Shown here piece by piece: positions 16,340 to 27,154 of a stretch of 64,000 nt of DNA. This DNA comes from Planctomycetota bacterium (lineage in GTDB: Bacteria; Planctomycetota; UBA8742; UBA2392), in NCBI GenBank assembly GCA_019912315.1, contig JAIOJA010000076.1, positions 62,001 to 126,000 on the forward strand, read 5' to 3'. Positions within the stretch are counted from its first letter, which is position 1. Every line of letters begins with the position of its first letter. The notes beneath the pieces were generated by a model. The model had not been told where the DNA came from, searched no databases, and saw only the letters and a program-made list of their open reading frames with translations. A program made the position numbers and the translations under genes.

Positions 16340-18640
16340 ATGAGCCGCAAGACACAAGCATACTTCGCAATCGTGCTGCTGGCCTTGCTGCTGGTGGTGG
16401 TTGCGTTGGATCCCCGCACACCAGCCTACCGTTCCAGTTACGATCCGCAGGCGAGCGCCCGGGAAGTCGCCCAGTGGGCCGAAGACATCAAGGCCTGGCC
16501 GCGCAGTCCCACCTGGGAAAAGTTCAGGCAGCCGGAAACCGTCAGCGAGCCCGATTTCGAGGGCAGCTACATTTTTGGAAAGTACGACTACCGTGTGGAT
16601 GTGCAGATTCGCGGCGATCACATTCATTACATTTCGTGGGGCAACGATGACCAGGAAAACGGCGGCGCCTGGTACTCCGTGGGCGAGGGGCGCCGGCAGG
16701 ATAACGGCGAGTGGTTCTCGGTGTGGTCGTGCCTCGATATCAGCCGCGCCGTCAGCAACGGCGGCGGCGCGTGGTTTCATTTTTCAAAGGATCGCAAACG
16801 CATTCATGTGCGCTACTACCACGACACGCTGCCGTTCGGTGAAAACCCCATCGAGCTTGGCGAGGCCGTGCGGGTAGACCTGGAGCCGGGGCGGGAGATG
16901 TCCGGCGACCGCCATAGCGTGATCATGGATTCGGCCTGGGGCGCACGCCCGCTGGAAGGGCGCGTGCGTACCCGCGTGCCAACGGTCGCCATGCCCGAAG
17001 GTGCGAAGTTCGTGATCTGGGGTCGGGTCGTGGACGACCGCGGCGAAGGAATTGACGGCGCCGCGGTGAAACGTCGGGCAAGCGGCGCAATTGACGCGGT
17101 TACGGACTCGCGCGGGTTTTTTCGACTGGAGTTTGACAAGCTTGAAGCCCTGCTGCTGCTGGCGGCGGGCAAGCTCGGCTACATGAACGGCATACTTACC
17201 CTTGAGCAGGACCGCGCGTTCTCAGCCATCGGCCCGAAGCGCGAAAGCGAGAAGGTCGCCCTGGCAACGATCGTGCTGCGCCCCATGGATCGTGTCGACC
17301 ACGCGGAGTACGAGTGGGTATCGCCCGAATACCTGCCGCGCCCGGACTATGACGTCGCCGAGCACCTGAATTGCGGCAACTGCCATCGTCGCGAGTACGA
17401 CGACTGGCGCGAATCCCGGCACGCGACCATGGCACGAAACCCCTGGACTCGCGCGGCCTTTGAGCGCGACGCGAAACCCGCCGCCGTCGCGCGGGGCAGC
17501 AACGTTGACGAATGCACGCCCTGTCACTCGCCGAGTCTTGCCGCGAAGCTGCACGGGTACCACCTGGATGGCGCGACGCTGCTCGACGCGAAGGGGGTGG
17601 ACCTGCACGGCAACCACTGCGATTTCTGCCACAAGATCGAGGCGGTGACCGTACCGGAAGCTCCCGGCATGAACGGCTCGATCCGCCTGCTGCGCCCGGA
17701 CCCGAAGGACGATACGGTCCCCGGCAATGTAAAGCGCGTTTTCGGACCGTTGCCCGACGTAAGCTTCCTCTATATGGGGGCCGGCTACAACCCGATCTTC
17801 GAGATGGGTGTGCTGTGCGCGAGCTGCCACGAACACCAGCGCGACGACGGACTGCACAGCCAGAGTACGTACAGTGAGTGGCGACAGACCCGCTTCTCGC
17901 GCCCCGGAAACGACTACAAGGAGTGCCAGTCCTGCCACATGCCCCCGTACACCGCCGGGAAGCTGAGGGCGATTCCCGGCCCGGATGGCAATCCGCAGAT
18001 GGTGAACATCGGCGGCGACCTGACGGGCAACGAACTCAAGAACAACGGCGTGGCGATCGCGCGGTACTCCACGCGCTACCGCCCGCTGAACGAAGCCCAC
18101 AAACACAGCTTTGTCGGCACCGAAGACAGGGATTTTCTCACCAGCGGCGTGAGCATGGAAGTCGAGACGGAGCGCCTGACCGACGGATTGCGCGTGCGCG
18201 TGACCGTTACCAATACCGGCGCGGGGCACGCGATCCCGACGGGGCACGGGCTGAAGCACTACATTGTCGCGATTCACGCCACGGGTGATGGCCAGGCGCT
18301 GCCGCCGGGCGAATCCCTGCCGGCCGACGAGCGCGTGAACGCCGCGGATGGCGCGACGGAGGGCATCGTCATCGGGCGCAGGTTCGCCGACGCGACCGGA
18401 CAGTCCTGGGCGTTGCCGTGGTGGCGCGCCGACAAAATCGCGGCGGACAATCGTTTGTGGCCCGACATGCCGCAGGAGTACGTATTTGACATCGCCGGCG
18501 CCGACGCGGCCGAGGTAAAGCTGATTCTGCGGCGGGGCTCGCCGGGACTGCTGCGCGAGCACGGCATGGATACGAGCCATGGACGCGTCGGCGCGGATGC
18601 TCTTGACGTGCTGGTGCATACGGCGAAAGTCACCCGATGA
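16340..18640 (+). CDS. Pentahaem c-type cytochrome with carboxypeptidase-regulatory-like domain
   Basis: This 766-residue protein has an N-terminal signal/anchor and five CxxCH motifs: CGNCH (345), CTPCH (392), CDFCH (427), CASCH (493) and CQSCH (529). The cluster resembles cytochrome c-554-type domains of multihaem electron-transfer proteins. Before the haems, residues about 225-300 (FVIWGRVVDDRGEGIDGAAVKRR... and DSRGFFRLEF) look like a carboxypeptidase-regulatory-like beta-sandwich. After them is a beta-rich domain (VTVTNTGAGHAIPTGHG). It probably transfers electrons outside the cytoplasmic membrane; the substrate is unknown. The beta-barrel gene follows on the same strand. Confidence 0.9.
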   Translation: MSRKTQAYFAIVLLALLLVVVALDPRTPAYRSSYDPQASAREVAQWAEDIKAWPRSPTWEKFRQPETVSEPDFEGSYIFGKYDYRVDVQIRGDHIHYISWGNDDQENGGAWYSVGEGRRQDNGEWFSVWSCLDISRAVSNGGGAWFHFSKDRKRIHVRYYHDTLPFGENPIELGEAVRVDLEPGREMSGDRHSVIMDSAWGARPLEGRVRTRVPTVAMPEGAKFVIWGRVVDDRGEGIDGAAVKRRASGAIDAVTDSRGFFRLEFDKLEALLLLAAGKLGYMNGILTLEQDRAFSAIGPKRESEKVALATIVLRPMDRVDHAEYEWVSPEYLPRPDYDVAEHLNCGNCHRREYDDWRESRHATMARNPWTRAAFERDAKPAAVARGSNVDECTPCHSPSLAAKLHGYHLDGATLLDAKGVDLHGNHCDFCHKIEAVTVPEAPGMNGSIRLLRPDPKDDTVPGNVKRVFGPLPDVSFLYMGAGYNPIFEMGVLCASCHEHQRDDGLHSQSTYSEWRQTRFSRPGNDYKECQSCHMPPYTAGKLRAIPGPDGNPQMVNIGGDLTGNELKNNGVAIARYSTRYRPLNEAHKHSFVGTEDRDFLTSGVSMEVETERLTDGLRVRVTVTNTGAGHAIPTGHGLKHYIVAIHATGDGQALPPGESLPADERVNAADGATEGIVIGRRFADATGQSWALPWWRADKIAADNRLWPDMPQEYVFDIAGADAAEVKLILRRGSPGLLREHGMDTSHGRVGADALDVLVHTAKVTR

Positions 18641-18703
18641 CGCGCTTGACCGCCCCCCGGGTGCGCCTAGACTGCCTCCCCTTCAAAGCCTGAGAGAGCC
18701 CGC

Positions 18704-19630
18704 ATGTGGCGCGGTTGTATAATCCTGACAGTTCTCACGACGCTGCTGGCGCCAATGTTGCCGGCTCAGGACGATACCGCGCCCGAGGACATGAAGTTCG
18801 AGATCAAGCGCGAGCCCTATGAGCGCAAGCTGCACCCCAGCGAGACAACAAAGTACCGTGAAGTCGGCGTCGGCGAGTTCGGCGTGGCCTGGAACGTCTA
18901 CTACACGGCGCGCTCGTACAACATTTCGGATATCCGGGGGCTGGACCAGTCTCTGGCCACGAGCTGGCTGTACTCGTTCGATCCGTGGGGGCTGGGGCTG
19001 CGCACGCACATCGAGTACCGCGCCAACAACGAATGGCGCTTTTCGTTCATGCCGCGCGCCGACGCGGCCTTCGGCTTCCTGAACACGGAGCATCCGAACC
19101 GGTTCGACCTGAAGGACCTGCCCTTTGATCGCAACTACCACAGCTCCAACGACACGCAGAAGCTGAGCGTGAACCTTGAGTTCGAGTTCGCCGCGCGCTG
19201 GCGCTTCATGTGGTTCGTACACAAGGTGAACGCCTGGATGGTTTTTCGGCGCCGCGAGGTACGGGCGTACGACACGCGATACCGCGACCCGCAACTGGGA
19301 ACGATCGGCACGGTTCGCGAGCCAAAACGCGTGGACTGGGAGCAGGCCATCGTGTTCGGCACCGCCACGGGCGTGGGCTTCGAGTTCTTTTTTCTGCCGG
19401 AGAGCTCGCGTTTTATCGTGATGGCCTTGTGGCGTCCGTTCAACAATGTCAGCTTCCGTGACAAGGGTGGGCTGACCAACGGGCTCGAATTTGTGGTGCG
19501 CTCAAGTGATTTCGAGTTGTCCGATCAGTTCGGGATATTCTTTGAGCTGTCTGTGCAGATGTACCTGCCGACGGATGAATTCAACGACATCTACTATTCC
19601 CAGTTCAGCATCGGCGTGAAGTTCAGGTAG
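18704..19630 (+). CDS. Predicted outer-membrane beta-barrel protein
   Basis: This 308-residue protein has a signal peptide (IILTVLTTLLAPMLPAQ) and alternating aromatic/polar strands through to a C-terminus ending QFSIGVKFR, typical of barrel proteins. The N-terminal KFEIKREPYERKLHPSETTKYREVGVGEFG is not a known motif to me. It lies 63 bases after the cytochrome gene on the same strand, and the two may be co-expressed. The function is unknown. Confidence 0.7.
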   Translation: MWRGCIILTVLTTLLAPMLPAQDDTAPEDMKFEIKREPYERKLHPSETTKYREVGVGEFGVAWNVYYTARSYNISDIRGLDQSLATSWLYSFDPWGLGLRTHIEYRANNEWRFSFMPRADAAFGFLNTEHPNRFDLKDLPFDRNYHSSNDTQKLSVNLEFEFAARWRFMWFVHKVNAWMVFRRREVRAYDTRYRDPQLGTIGTVREPKRVDWEQAIVFGTATGVGFEFFFLPESSRFIVMALWRPFNNVSFRDKGGLTNGLEFVVRSSDFELSDQFGIFFELSVQMYLPTDEFNDIYYSQFSIGVKFR

Positions 19631-19652
19631 CAGCCGGTGCGTCGAACCTTGT

Positions 19653-19946
19653 TTAATCGACGACGATCTGCTTGTTCTGCGCAGGCGGGGGTTGGTCCTT
19701 GTCGATCAGCCCGAGCGGCCCCAGCGCGTGGAACGTCAGGTAGCCGCAACGGTTGCAGGCGACGCACACGCTAGGTACGAGGTTGCGTACAGTTTCATCT
19801 TTCAGGTCTTCGACCATGCCGAAGACGGCAAAGCCGTCAACCAGGCTGAATTGCTCGCCGCCGCAGCGCGGGCACGGGCGGTTGACGTTTTTGTCCTGGA
19901 TGCGCTTGACGATGTCTTCGCGAAATTCCTGGGTCCATTCCGGCAT
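19653..19946 (-). CDS. Zinc-ribbon-like small protein
   Basis: This 97-residue protein has two Cys pairs, CPRCGG and CVACNRCGYLTFH, the spacing of a zinc ribbon. The sequence between them is hydrophobic/beta-rich. No catalytic motif is seen; such proteins are often annotated only as zinc-ribbon proteins. It sits between the barrel gene and the kinase gene with 121 bases to the latter. Confidence 0.7.
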   Translation of the reverse strand: MPEWTQEFREDIVKRIQDKNVNRPCPRCGGEQFSLVDGFAVFGMVEDLKDETVRNLVPSVCVACNRCGYLTFHALGPLGLIDKDQPPPAQNKQIVVD

Positions 19947-20067
19947 GGCGTCCTCTGCGGATACACTAAAAAGCGTGGATGCGGCGACAAGACGCGGCGG
20001 ATATCGCGACGATCTCGTGTGGGTATGCGCGCGAGATGCGGCATCACACGCACCGCTGCCGCGGCGA

Positions 20068-21477
20068 TCACTCCTGAGTCGCGGTAGCCGGCTTCTCGAC
20101 AGCCCCCGGCTTGTCGATGATCACGCTGCCGCCGGCCATGGCGACCGGCCCCTTCGGGTAATTGTTGTGCGGCACGGGGTTATTCTTGCTGCCGGCCTCC
20201 TGTCGCGCGAGCACGTTGTAGATTGGCGCGCGTCGGCGCAGTCGCACCTCTTCCAGCCCGATCTCGCTGTACAGATCTTTGTGAATGCGGCGCTGCAAGG
20301 CTACCTTGCCCTCGGCGTTGCGCAGGAAGGTCAGCTGACGCAGGTCGTCCTGGTTGGCGCCCATGAAGTCGGCCTCGAAAATTCGCAGATAGCTGGACGT
20401 GCTGTTGTTGGTGGGGCCGAAGCCCTGCGCGTACAGGTAGCGCTTCTCGAGTTCCATGAGAATTTCGATCATGCGCTGGAAGCGCTTGTCCACGTCGTAT
20501 TCGAGCATTTTCATCACGATGCCGGACAGCTTCTCGGGAATGTCGTTGCAGATTTCATGGGGCGGCGTGATCGGACGGGACTGTGCCTGCTTTACCCAGC
20601 GCACGTTTTCGTCCCATGAACCCCGCGACAGAGGCTTGAACAGGTTGATGCCGGTCAGCAACTCATAGGCCACGACGCCGAGACTGAAAATATCGGCGCG
20701 CCCGTCCACGCGCTCGCGCGCCAGTTGCTCCGGCGCCATGTAGTGAACCTTGCCCGCGAATTCCTCGCCGGCCGCCGACAATGGCGCCGCGATGCCGAAG
20801 TCGGTCAGCTTGGGCACGCCTTCGCTGTTGATGAGTATGTTGCCGGGGGTGACGTCCTTGTGGACGATCCACTGGTGCCCGTAGTCGAGCGCACGGGCGA
20901 TGCGGCTGACGATGAACATGGCGATCGGCATCGGCAGCAGCAGGTGCAGCTTGAAGTGATGGCGCGACAGCATTGACAGGTCAACACCATCCACATAGTC
21001 CATCGCCATGAACAGCACGCGCGGGCTGGTGTCGACAGTCCGGGTGGCCTTGGGGTTGGGCATGCGGGCGGGCGCAAAGCCCGGTGTGCGTGACTTGCCG
21101 CCTTTGCGCGGGTCATTGATGCGGCGCAGACTGAACGTGGGCAACTGCAGATCGCTGGTGGCTTTGGGCAGCGCGCGCATGTTCAGGTTCTTGCGGAACT
21201 CTTCGGGCATGTCGGACAGCTTGCAGCTCTCGAGCCCGTAAGTTTTGACGATGTTCTCGTGGCGCAGGAACGTGGCGATGTTGGCCTCGTTGCGCAGGCG
21301 CGCTTCCTGTTCGTCGTCGAGTGTCTTGAAGCTTTTGAAGACGACGTAGTCGAGCACGCCGCCGCAGTTTTTCTCGACCAGATAGACGACGCCCATGCCG
21401 CCACGCCCGAGTTCTTCGACGATGGTGTACGAAGAACTGCTGGCGAAACTGAAGCCTCGCAGGGCGAAGTCGTCCAA
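20068..21477 (-). CDS. Hanks-type Ser/Thr protein kinase
   Basis: This 469-residue kinase has the Gly loop LGRGGMGVVY, ATP-binding Lys in VVFKSFK, catalytic loop HKDVTPGNIL, DFG in LTDFGIA and APE in HYMAPEQLA. Between the N-lobe and the hinge is an unusual insertion of about 55 residues rich in Lys/Arg/Pro (near PTFSLRRINDPRKGGKSRT). After the kinase domain a C-terminal tail of about 120 residues carries no membrane helix, so it is likely cytosolic. The start is TTG at 21477 with GGAG eight bases upstream. The substrate is unknown. Confidence 0.9.
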   Translation of the reverse strand: MDDFALRGFSFASSSSYTIVEELGRGGMGVVYLVEKNCGGVLDYVVFKSFKTLDDEQEARLRNEANIATFLRHENIVKTYGLESCKLSDMPEEFRKNLNMRALPKATSDLQLPTFSLRRINDPRKGGKSRTPGFAPARMPNPKATRTVDTSPRVLFMAMDYVDGVDLSMLSRHHFKLHLLLPMPIAMFIVSRIARALDYGHQWIVHKDVTPGNILINSEGVPKLTDFGIAAPLSAAGEEFAGKVHYMAPEQLARERVDGRADIFSLGVVAYELLTGINLFKPLSRGSWDENVRWVKQAQSRPITPPHEICNDIPEKLSGIVMKMLEYDVDKRFQRMIEILMELEKRYLYAQGFGPTNNSTSSYLRIFEADFMGANQDDLRQLTFLRNAEGKVALQRRIHKDLYSEIGLEEVRLRRRAPIYNVLARQEAGSKNNPVPHNNYPKGPVAMAGGSVIIDKPGAVEKPATATQE

Positions 21478-21499
21478 GGCTACTCCGACAATTTAGTGG

Positions 21500-21605
21500 G
21501 GAACAAATGTTCCAATGTTTAAGTATCGCACATAAGCCCTGACTTGGCCAATGCTTGCGCCCGATTATTGCGCACTAACTGCACAGCATTTCGTCACATT
21601 GTGAC
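21500..21605. promoter_or_regulatory. Two short perfect palindromes upstream of the kinase gene
   Basis: The 146-base gap between the kinase start and the DUF6899-like stop holds GGAACA-AA-TGTTCC (21500-21513) and GTCACA-T-TGTGAC (21593-21605). These are the size of regulator operators. The stretch is more AT-rich than its neighbours. No terminator T-run is seen. A regulatory role is inference. Confidence 0.35.
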
Positions 21606-21623
21606 AGCGTGAAATGAACGATC

Positions 21624-21893
21624 CTAACTGCCGTAAACATCCCCGTTTTCGGCGACTTTGCCGTCTTCGTAGGGGGCCGCGACGCGCCGGTAAAGCTCCA
21701 GCTTGGCGCATTCCAGGGCTCCGATCAACTCGTTCAGGCGGGCGTAGTTCTTCTCGCGTTCAATCAGCCGGGCGCACAGGCGCGAGATCACGTAGTTCAG
21801 ATTGCCCGCCAGGGCGTCCGGCGGCAGCTTGCCCGCCAGCTCGTCAATCAGCGGGTCCAGAGGCGCGCGGTCTTCAGGCTTGATGTAGGGCAT
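21624..21893 (-). CDS. DUF6899-like conserved small protein
   Basis: This 89-residue protein starts MPYIKPEDRAPLDPLIDELAG and ends with LECAKLELYRRV, PYEDGKVAENGDVY, a pattern I recognise as the DUF6899-type family of small conserved proteins (family number from memory). The biochemical function is unknown. It lies between enolase and the kinase on the same strand, separated from enolase by a palindromic element. Confidence 0.75.
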   Translation of the reverse strand: MPYIKPEDRAPLDPLIDELAGKLPPDALAGNLNYVISRLCARLIEREKNYARLNELIGALECAKLELYRRVAAPYEDGKVAENGDVYGS

Positions 21894-21911
21894 GAGCTCC
21901 CTTTGGTCGCT

Positions 21912-21978
21912 GGGCTCGGGGCATGGGGCTTAGGGGTTGGGTAGTTTCCCGAGGCCCTAAGCCCCATGCCCAAAGCCC
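21912..21978. repeat. Palindromic repeat 3' of enolase
   Basis: Inverted arms of 24 bases (21912-21935 and 21955-21978), 17 of them uninterrupted (GGGCATGGGGCTTAGGG and its complement), surround a 19-base loop. The arms consist of the repeated word GGG(C/G)(A/T)T. It lies 5 bases from the enolase stop and may double as its terminator, but the word-repeat pattern looks like a dispersed element. Confidence 0.7.
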
Positions 21979-21983
21979 TGTAT

Positions 21984-24229
<2,246 letters not shown>

Positions 24230-24329
24230 CGCCCCATTGACGCATTGCCTCCCGCTGCTACCTTTCGCGCAACTTTCAGCGCGTCAGTTGCGGCCCCGGC
24301 TGCGATTGGCGTAAGTGCCGGAGAAAAAA

Positions 24330-24596
24330 ATGCTTACGCAGGAACGCAGGGCCGAGCTCATCAAGGAGCACGGCAAGGGCGACAAGGACAGCGGCAGTGT
24401 CGAAGTCCAGGTCGCGCTACTTACCGAAGAAATCAACAGTCTCACCGTCCATCTTCAGATCCACAAGAAGGACCACAGCAGTCGTCGCGGTCTGTTGCGG
24501 ATGGTGGGTAAGCGGTCGGCTTTGCTCAAGTACCTGAACAACAAGGACGAGCAACGCTACCGCGACCTGATTGCAAAGCTGGGCATCCGCAAGTAG
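24330..24596 (+). CDS. rpsO: 30S ribosomal protein S15
   Basis: From ATG 24330 (GGAG seven bases upstream) the 88-residue protein has the S15 features: [34 protein letters not shown] and RSALLKYL. S15 binds the central domain of 16S rRNA. It is followed by pnp on the same strand with a structured 222-base spacer, the classical rpsO-pnp order. A GTG at 24315 would add five residues. Confidence 0.97.
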   Translation: MLTQERRAELIKEHGKGDKDSGSVEVQVALLTEEINSLTVHLQIHKKDHSSRRGLLRMVGKRSALLKYLNNKDEQRYRDLIAKLGIRK

Positions 24597-24613
24597 CGGA
24601 TGCCTTGTTTCAT

Positions 24614-24710
24614 TCCCGGGCGATGGCGCCCGGGACCGTGCAGGAGGGACGGGACCCTGTCCCATCCCTGGCGGACACAGAGGCACGAACCGGCAATCCG
24701 GCTCGAACCT
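24614..24710 (+). promoter_or_regulatory. Hairpin array in the rpsO-pnp spacer
   Basis: Three hairpins are visible: a perfect 9-bp stem with ATGG loop (24614-24635), an imperfect 9-bp stem around GGGAC-CCT-GTCCC (24646-24668), and CCGG-CAAT-CCGG extended by flanking pairs (24681-24710). In enterobacteria this spacer is an RNase III site where PNPase controls its own mRNA. A similar role here is inference. Confidence 0.55.
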
Positions 24711-24818
24711 CTCTGCCCGCCCGGGTAGCACCCGTCTCCTTGCACACTTATGAGTAACGACCTCACCGCTGACAGGGCGTGGGGCGAAATGCGTTCATGC
24801 AACGCAGAAGAGTGTGTT

Positions 24819-27092
24819 ATGGCAGTTGATGCCCTGAAACAAACGAAGCACGAAGTCGCCGTCGAAATCGGCGGGCGCACCATCACGTTCGAAACCGGCT
24901 GGCTTGCCAAGCAGGCGGCCGGCAGCGTTCTGGTACGCGAAGAAAACAGCGCGGTCTTTGTCGCGGTAACCCGCGCCGACCCGCGACCGGGGCTGGATTT
25001 CTTCCCCCTGACGGTCGAGTACCGCGAAAAGACCAGTGCCGCGGGCAAGTTCCCCGGCGGCTTCTTCAAGCGCGAGGCGCGCCCCAGCGCCAAAGAAGTC
25101 CTCACCATGCGCATGACGGATCGTCCCCTGCGCCCCACCTTCAAGGAGGGGTACATGGACGAAACCCAGATCAACGGCATGGCCATGAGCGCCGACCCGA
25201 ACCTGGACCCGGATATGCTCATGATCAACGGCGGCAGTTGCGCCACGATGCTTTCCGGGCTGCCCTTTGACGGCCCGGTCGGGGCGGTCCGCATGGGTCG
25301 CATCGACGGCGAGTTCGTGGTCAACCCGTCCTATGATCAGGTTGACGAAGGCGACCTGAACATGGTGGTGGCGGGCACGAAGGCCGGCATCAGCATGGTG
25401 GAGGCCGGCGCCAATGAACTGACCGAAGACGAAATCGTCGAAGCGCTTGAGATCGCGCACAAGAACATCATCAAGTTGTGCGACGCGCAGCTTGAGCTCG
25501 TGAAGAAGGTCGGCGTACAGAAGTTCGACTGGACTCCGCCCAAGGGCCCGCCCGCGGAACTGGTCAAGCAGCTCAAGGACGCCTTCTACGCGGAATACAA
25601 GGAAGCCATCCGCATCAAGGGCAAGTTTGAGCGCAGCGCGGCCCTGAAGGACGTAAAGCGCAAGGCCGTCGAAAAGTTCGCGCCCGTGTCCGACAGCGCA
25701 AGTCTTGAAGAAAAGACCGAGGCCGCGGCAAAGGCGAAGCTGGTCGGCAGCATCATGTACGGCTTCAAGTACGACGCCCTGCGCGACATCATCCTGAACG
25801 AGAACAAGCGCATCGATGGCCGCGAACTGAACGAAGTCCGCGACATCATCATTGAGATGGCGCCCTTCCCGCGTAACCACGGCAGCGTGACTTTCACTCG
25901 CGGCGAAACCCAGGCCTTTGTCACCTGTACCCTCGGCACCGCCCAGGACACCCAGTTGATCGACGGACTGCGCGAAAGCCGTGAAGAAGCCTTCCTGCTT
26001 CATTACAACTTCCCGCCCTATTGCACCGGCGAAGCCAAGCCGATTCGTGGCGTCAGCCGCCGCGAGATCGGGCACGGCGCACTGGCCGAGCGCGCCATCC
26101 GCCCGATGCTGCCGGCCGAGGACGAGTTTCCGTACACCATTCGAATTGTCAGCGACATTCTCGAATCCAACGGCAGCTCCAGCATGGCCAGCGTCTGCGG
26201 CGCGACACTCAGCGCGTTTGACGCCGGCGTGCCGCTGCGCAAGGCGGTTGCCGGTGTTGCGATGGGTCTGGTCGAAGGGGAAGACAAGGCAGCAATCCTG
26301 TCCGACATCCTGGGCGACGAAGACCACGCGGGCGACATGGACTTCAAGGTCTGCGGAACGGCCGACGGTATCACGGCGCTGCAGATGGACATCAAGGTCA
26401 AGAAGCTGACCGCCGAGCTCATGAAGAAGGCGCTGGGCCAGGCCCGCGACGCGCGTCTGCATATTCTCAGCAAGATGAACGCGGCCCTCAGCGCGCCGCG
26501 CGAAGAGATCAGCAAGTGGGCCCCGCGCTACGAGGTGGTCAAGATCGCGCAGGACCAGATCGGTATGATCATCGGCCCGGGCGGCAAGACCATCCGTGGT
26601 ATGCAGGAAGAGTTCGGGACCACGATCAGCGTCGAAGAAGACGGCACCATCAAGATCTTCGGCGAAGACGGCGAAGCGGCGATGGCGAACAAGCGCCGCA
26701 TCGAAGCCATGACCGCCAAGCCGGAAGTCGGTCTGCGCGTCACGGGTACGGTCGGTAGCATTCGCGAATTCGGCGCGTTCGTCTCGTTCAACGATGGCGC
26801 CCAGGAAGCTCTGATTCACGTCAGCGAGCTCAGTGACGCATTCGTCGAGAACCCGGAAGATGCGGTGAAGGTTGGCGACGAGCTCGAGTTTGAGATCATC
26901 AACGTCGACCCGACGGGCAAGGTCAAGGGCAGTCGCAAGGCCGTCATCCTCAAGGACCGCGGCGAAGAATACAAAGCCCCGGCGCCGAGGGGCGGCGGTG
27001 GACGCGGCGGCGATCGTGGCGGACGCGGCGGCGGTCGTGACCGCGGCGGGCGCGGCGGACCGCGCCGTGAGGGCTCTCGCAGCCGCGACTAG
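24819..27092 (+). CDS. pnp: Polyribonucleotide nucleotidyltransferase (PNPase)
   Basis: PNPase degrades RNA phosphorolytically from the 3' end. From ATG 24819 (AGAAGAG upstream) the 757-residue protein has RNase PH core 1 (residues about 10-150), an alpha domain, core 2 with CTGEAKPIRGVSRREIGHG and AFDAGVPLRKAVAGVAMGL, a KH domain (IGMIIGPGGKTIRGMQEEFG) and S1 (VTGTVGSIREFGAFVSF). The last 35 residues are an Arg-Gly-rich tail, longer than in most PNPases and probably RNA binding. A GTG/ATG extension to 24750 is in frame but overlaps the spacer. Conserved rpsO linkage. Confidence 0.97.
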   Translation: MAVDALKQTKHEVAVEIGGRTITFETGWLAKQAAGSVLVREENSAVFVAVTRADPRPGLDFFPLTVEYREKTSAAGKFPGGFFKREARPSAKEVLTMRMTDRPLRPTFKEGYMDETQINGMAMSADPNLDPDMLMINGGSCATMLSGLPFDGPVGAVRMGRIDGEFVVNPSYDQVDEGDLNMVVAGTKAGISMVEAGANELTEDEIVEALEIAHKNIIKLCDAQLELVKKVGVQKFDWTPPKGPPAELVKQLKDAFYAEYKEAIRIKGKFERSAALKDVKRKAVEKFAPVSDSASLEEKTEAAAKAKLVGSIMYGFKYDALRDIILNENKRIDGRELNEVRDIIIEMAPFPRNHGSVTFTRGETQAFVTCTLGTAQDTQLIDGLRESREEAFLLHYNFPPYCTGEAKPIRGVSRREIGHGALAERAIRPMLPAEDEFPYTIRIVSDILESNGSSSMASVCGATLSAFDAGVPLRKAVAGVAMGLVEGEDKAAILSDILGDEDHAGDMDFKVCGTADGITALQMDIKVKKLTAELMKKALGQARDARLHILSKMNAALSAPREEISKWAPRYEVVKIAQDQIGMIIGPGGKTIRGMQEEFGTTISVEEDGTIKIFGEDGEAAMANKRRIEAMTAKPEVGLRVTGTVGSIREFGAFVSFNDGAQEALIHVSELSDAFVENPEDAVKVGDELEFEIINVDPTGKVKGSRKAVILKDRGEEYKAPAPRGGGGRGGDRGGRGGGRDRGGRGGPRREGSRSRD

Positions 27093-27109
27093 TCTGATGT
27101 CATGCACAA

Positions 27110-27150
27110 CCGGGCCACGGTGGCGAATGCCCCGTGGCCCGGTTTCTATA
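27110..27150 (+). terminator. Bidirectional-type terminator after pnp
   Basis: A perfect 11-bp stem CCGGGCCACGG/CCGTGGCCCGG with an 11-base loop (27110-27142) is followed by TTTCTATA. It lies between the convergent 3' ends of pnp and nadD. Confidence 0.85.
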
Positions 27151-27154
27151 GGAA

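Noticed and set aside
24661..24740. Possible tRNA-like stretch in the rpsO-pnp spacer (contains GGCTCGAACC)
   Set aside because: No acceptor stem, anticodon arm or D-arm can be paired around it. The segment folds better as simple hairpins.
24795..27107. Long antisense frame opposite pnp
   Set aside because: The plus strand encodes an unmistakable PNPase. The antisense product has no recognisable motif.
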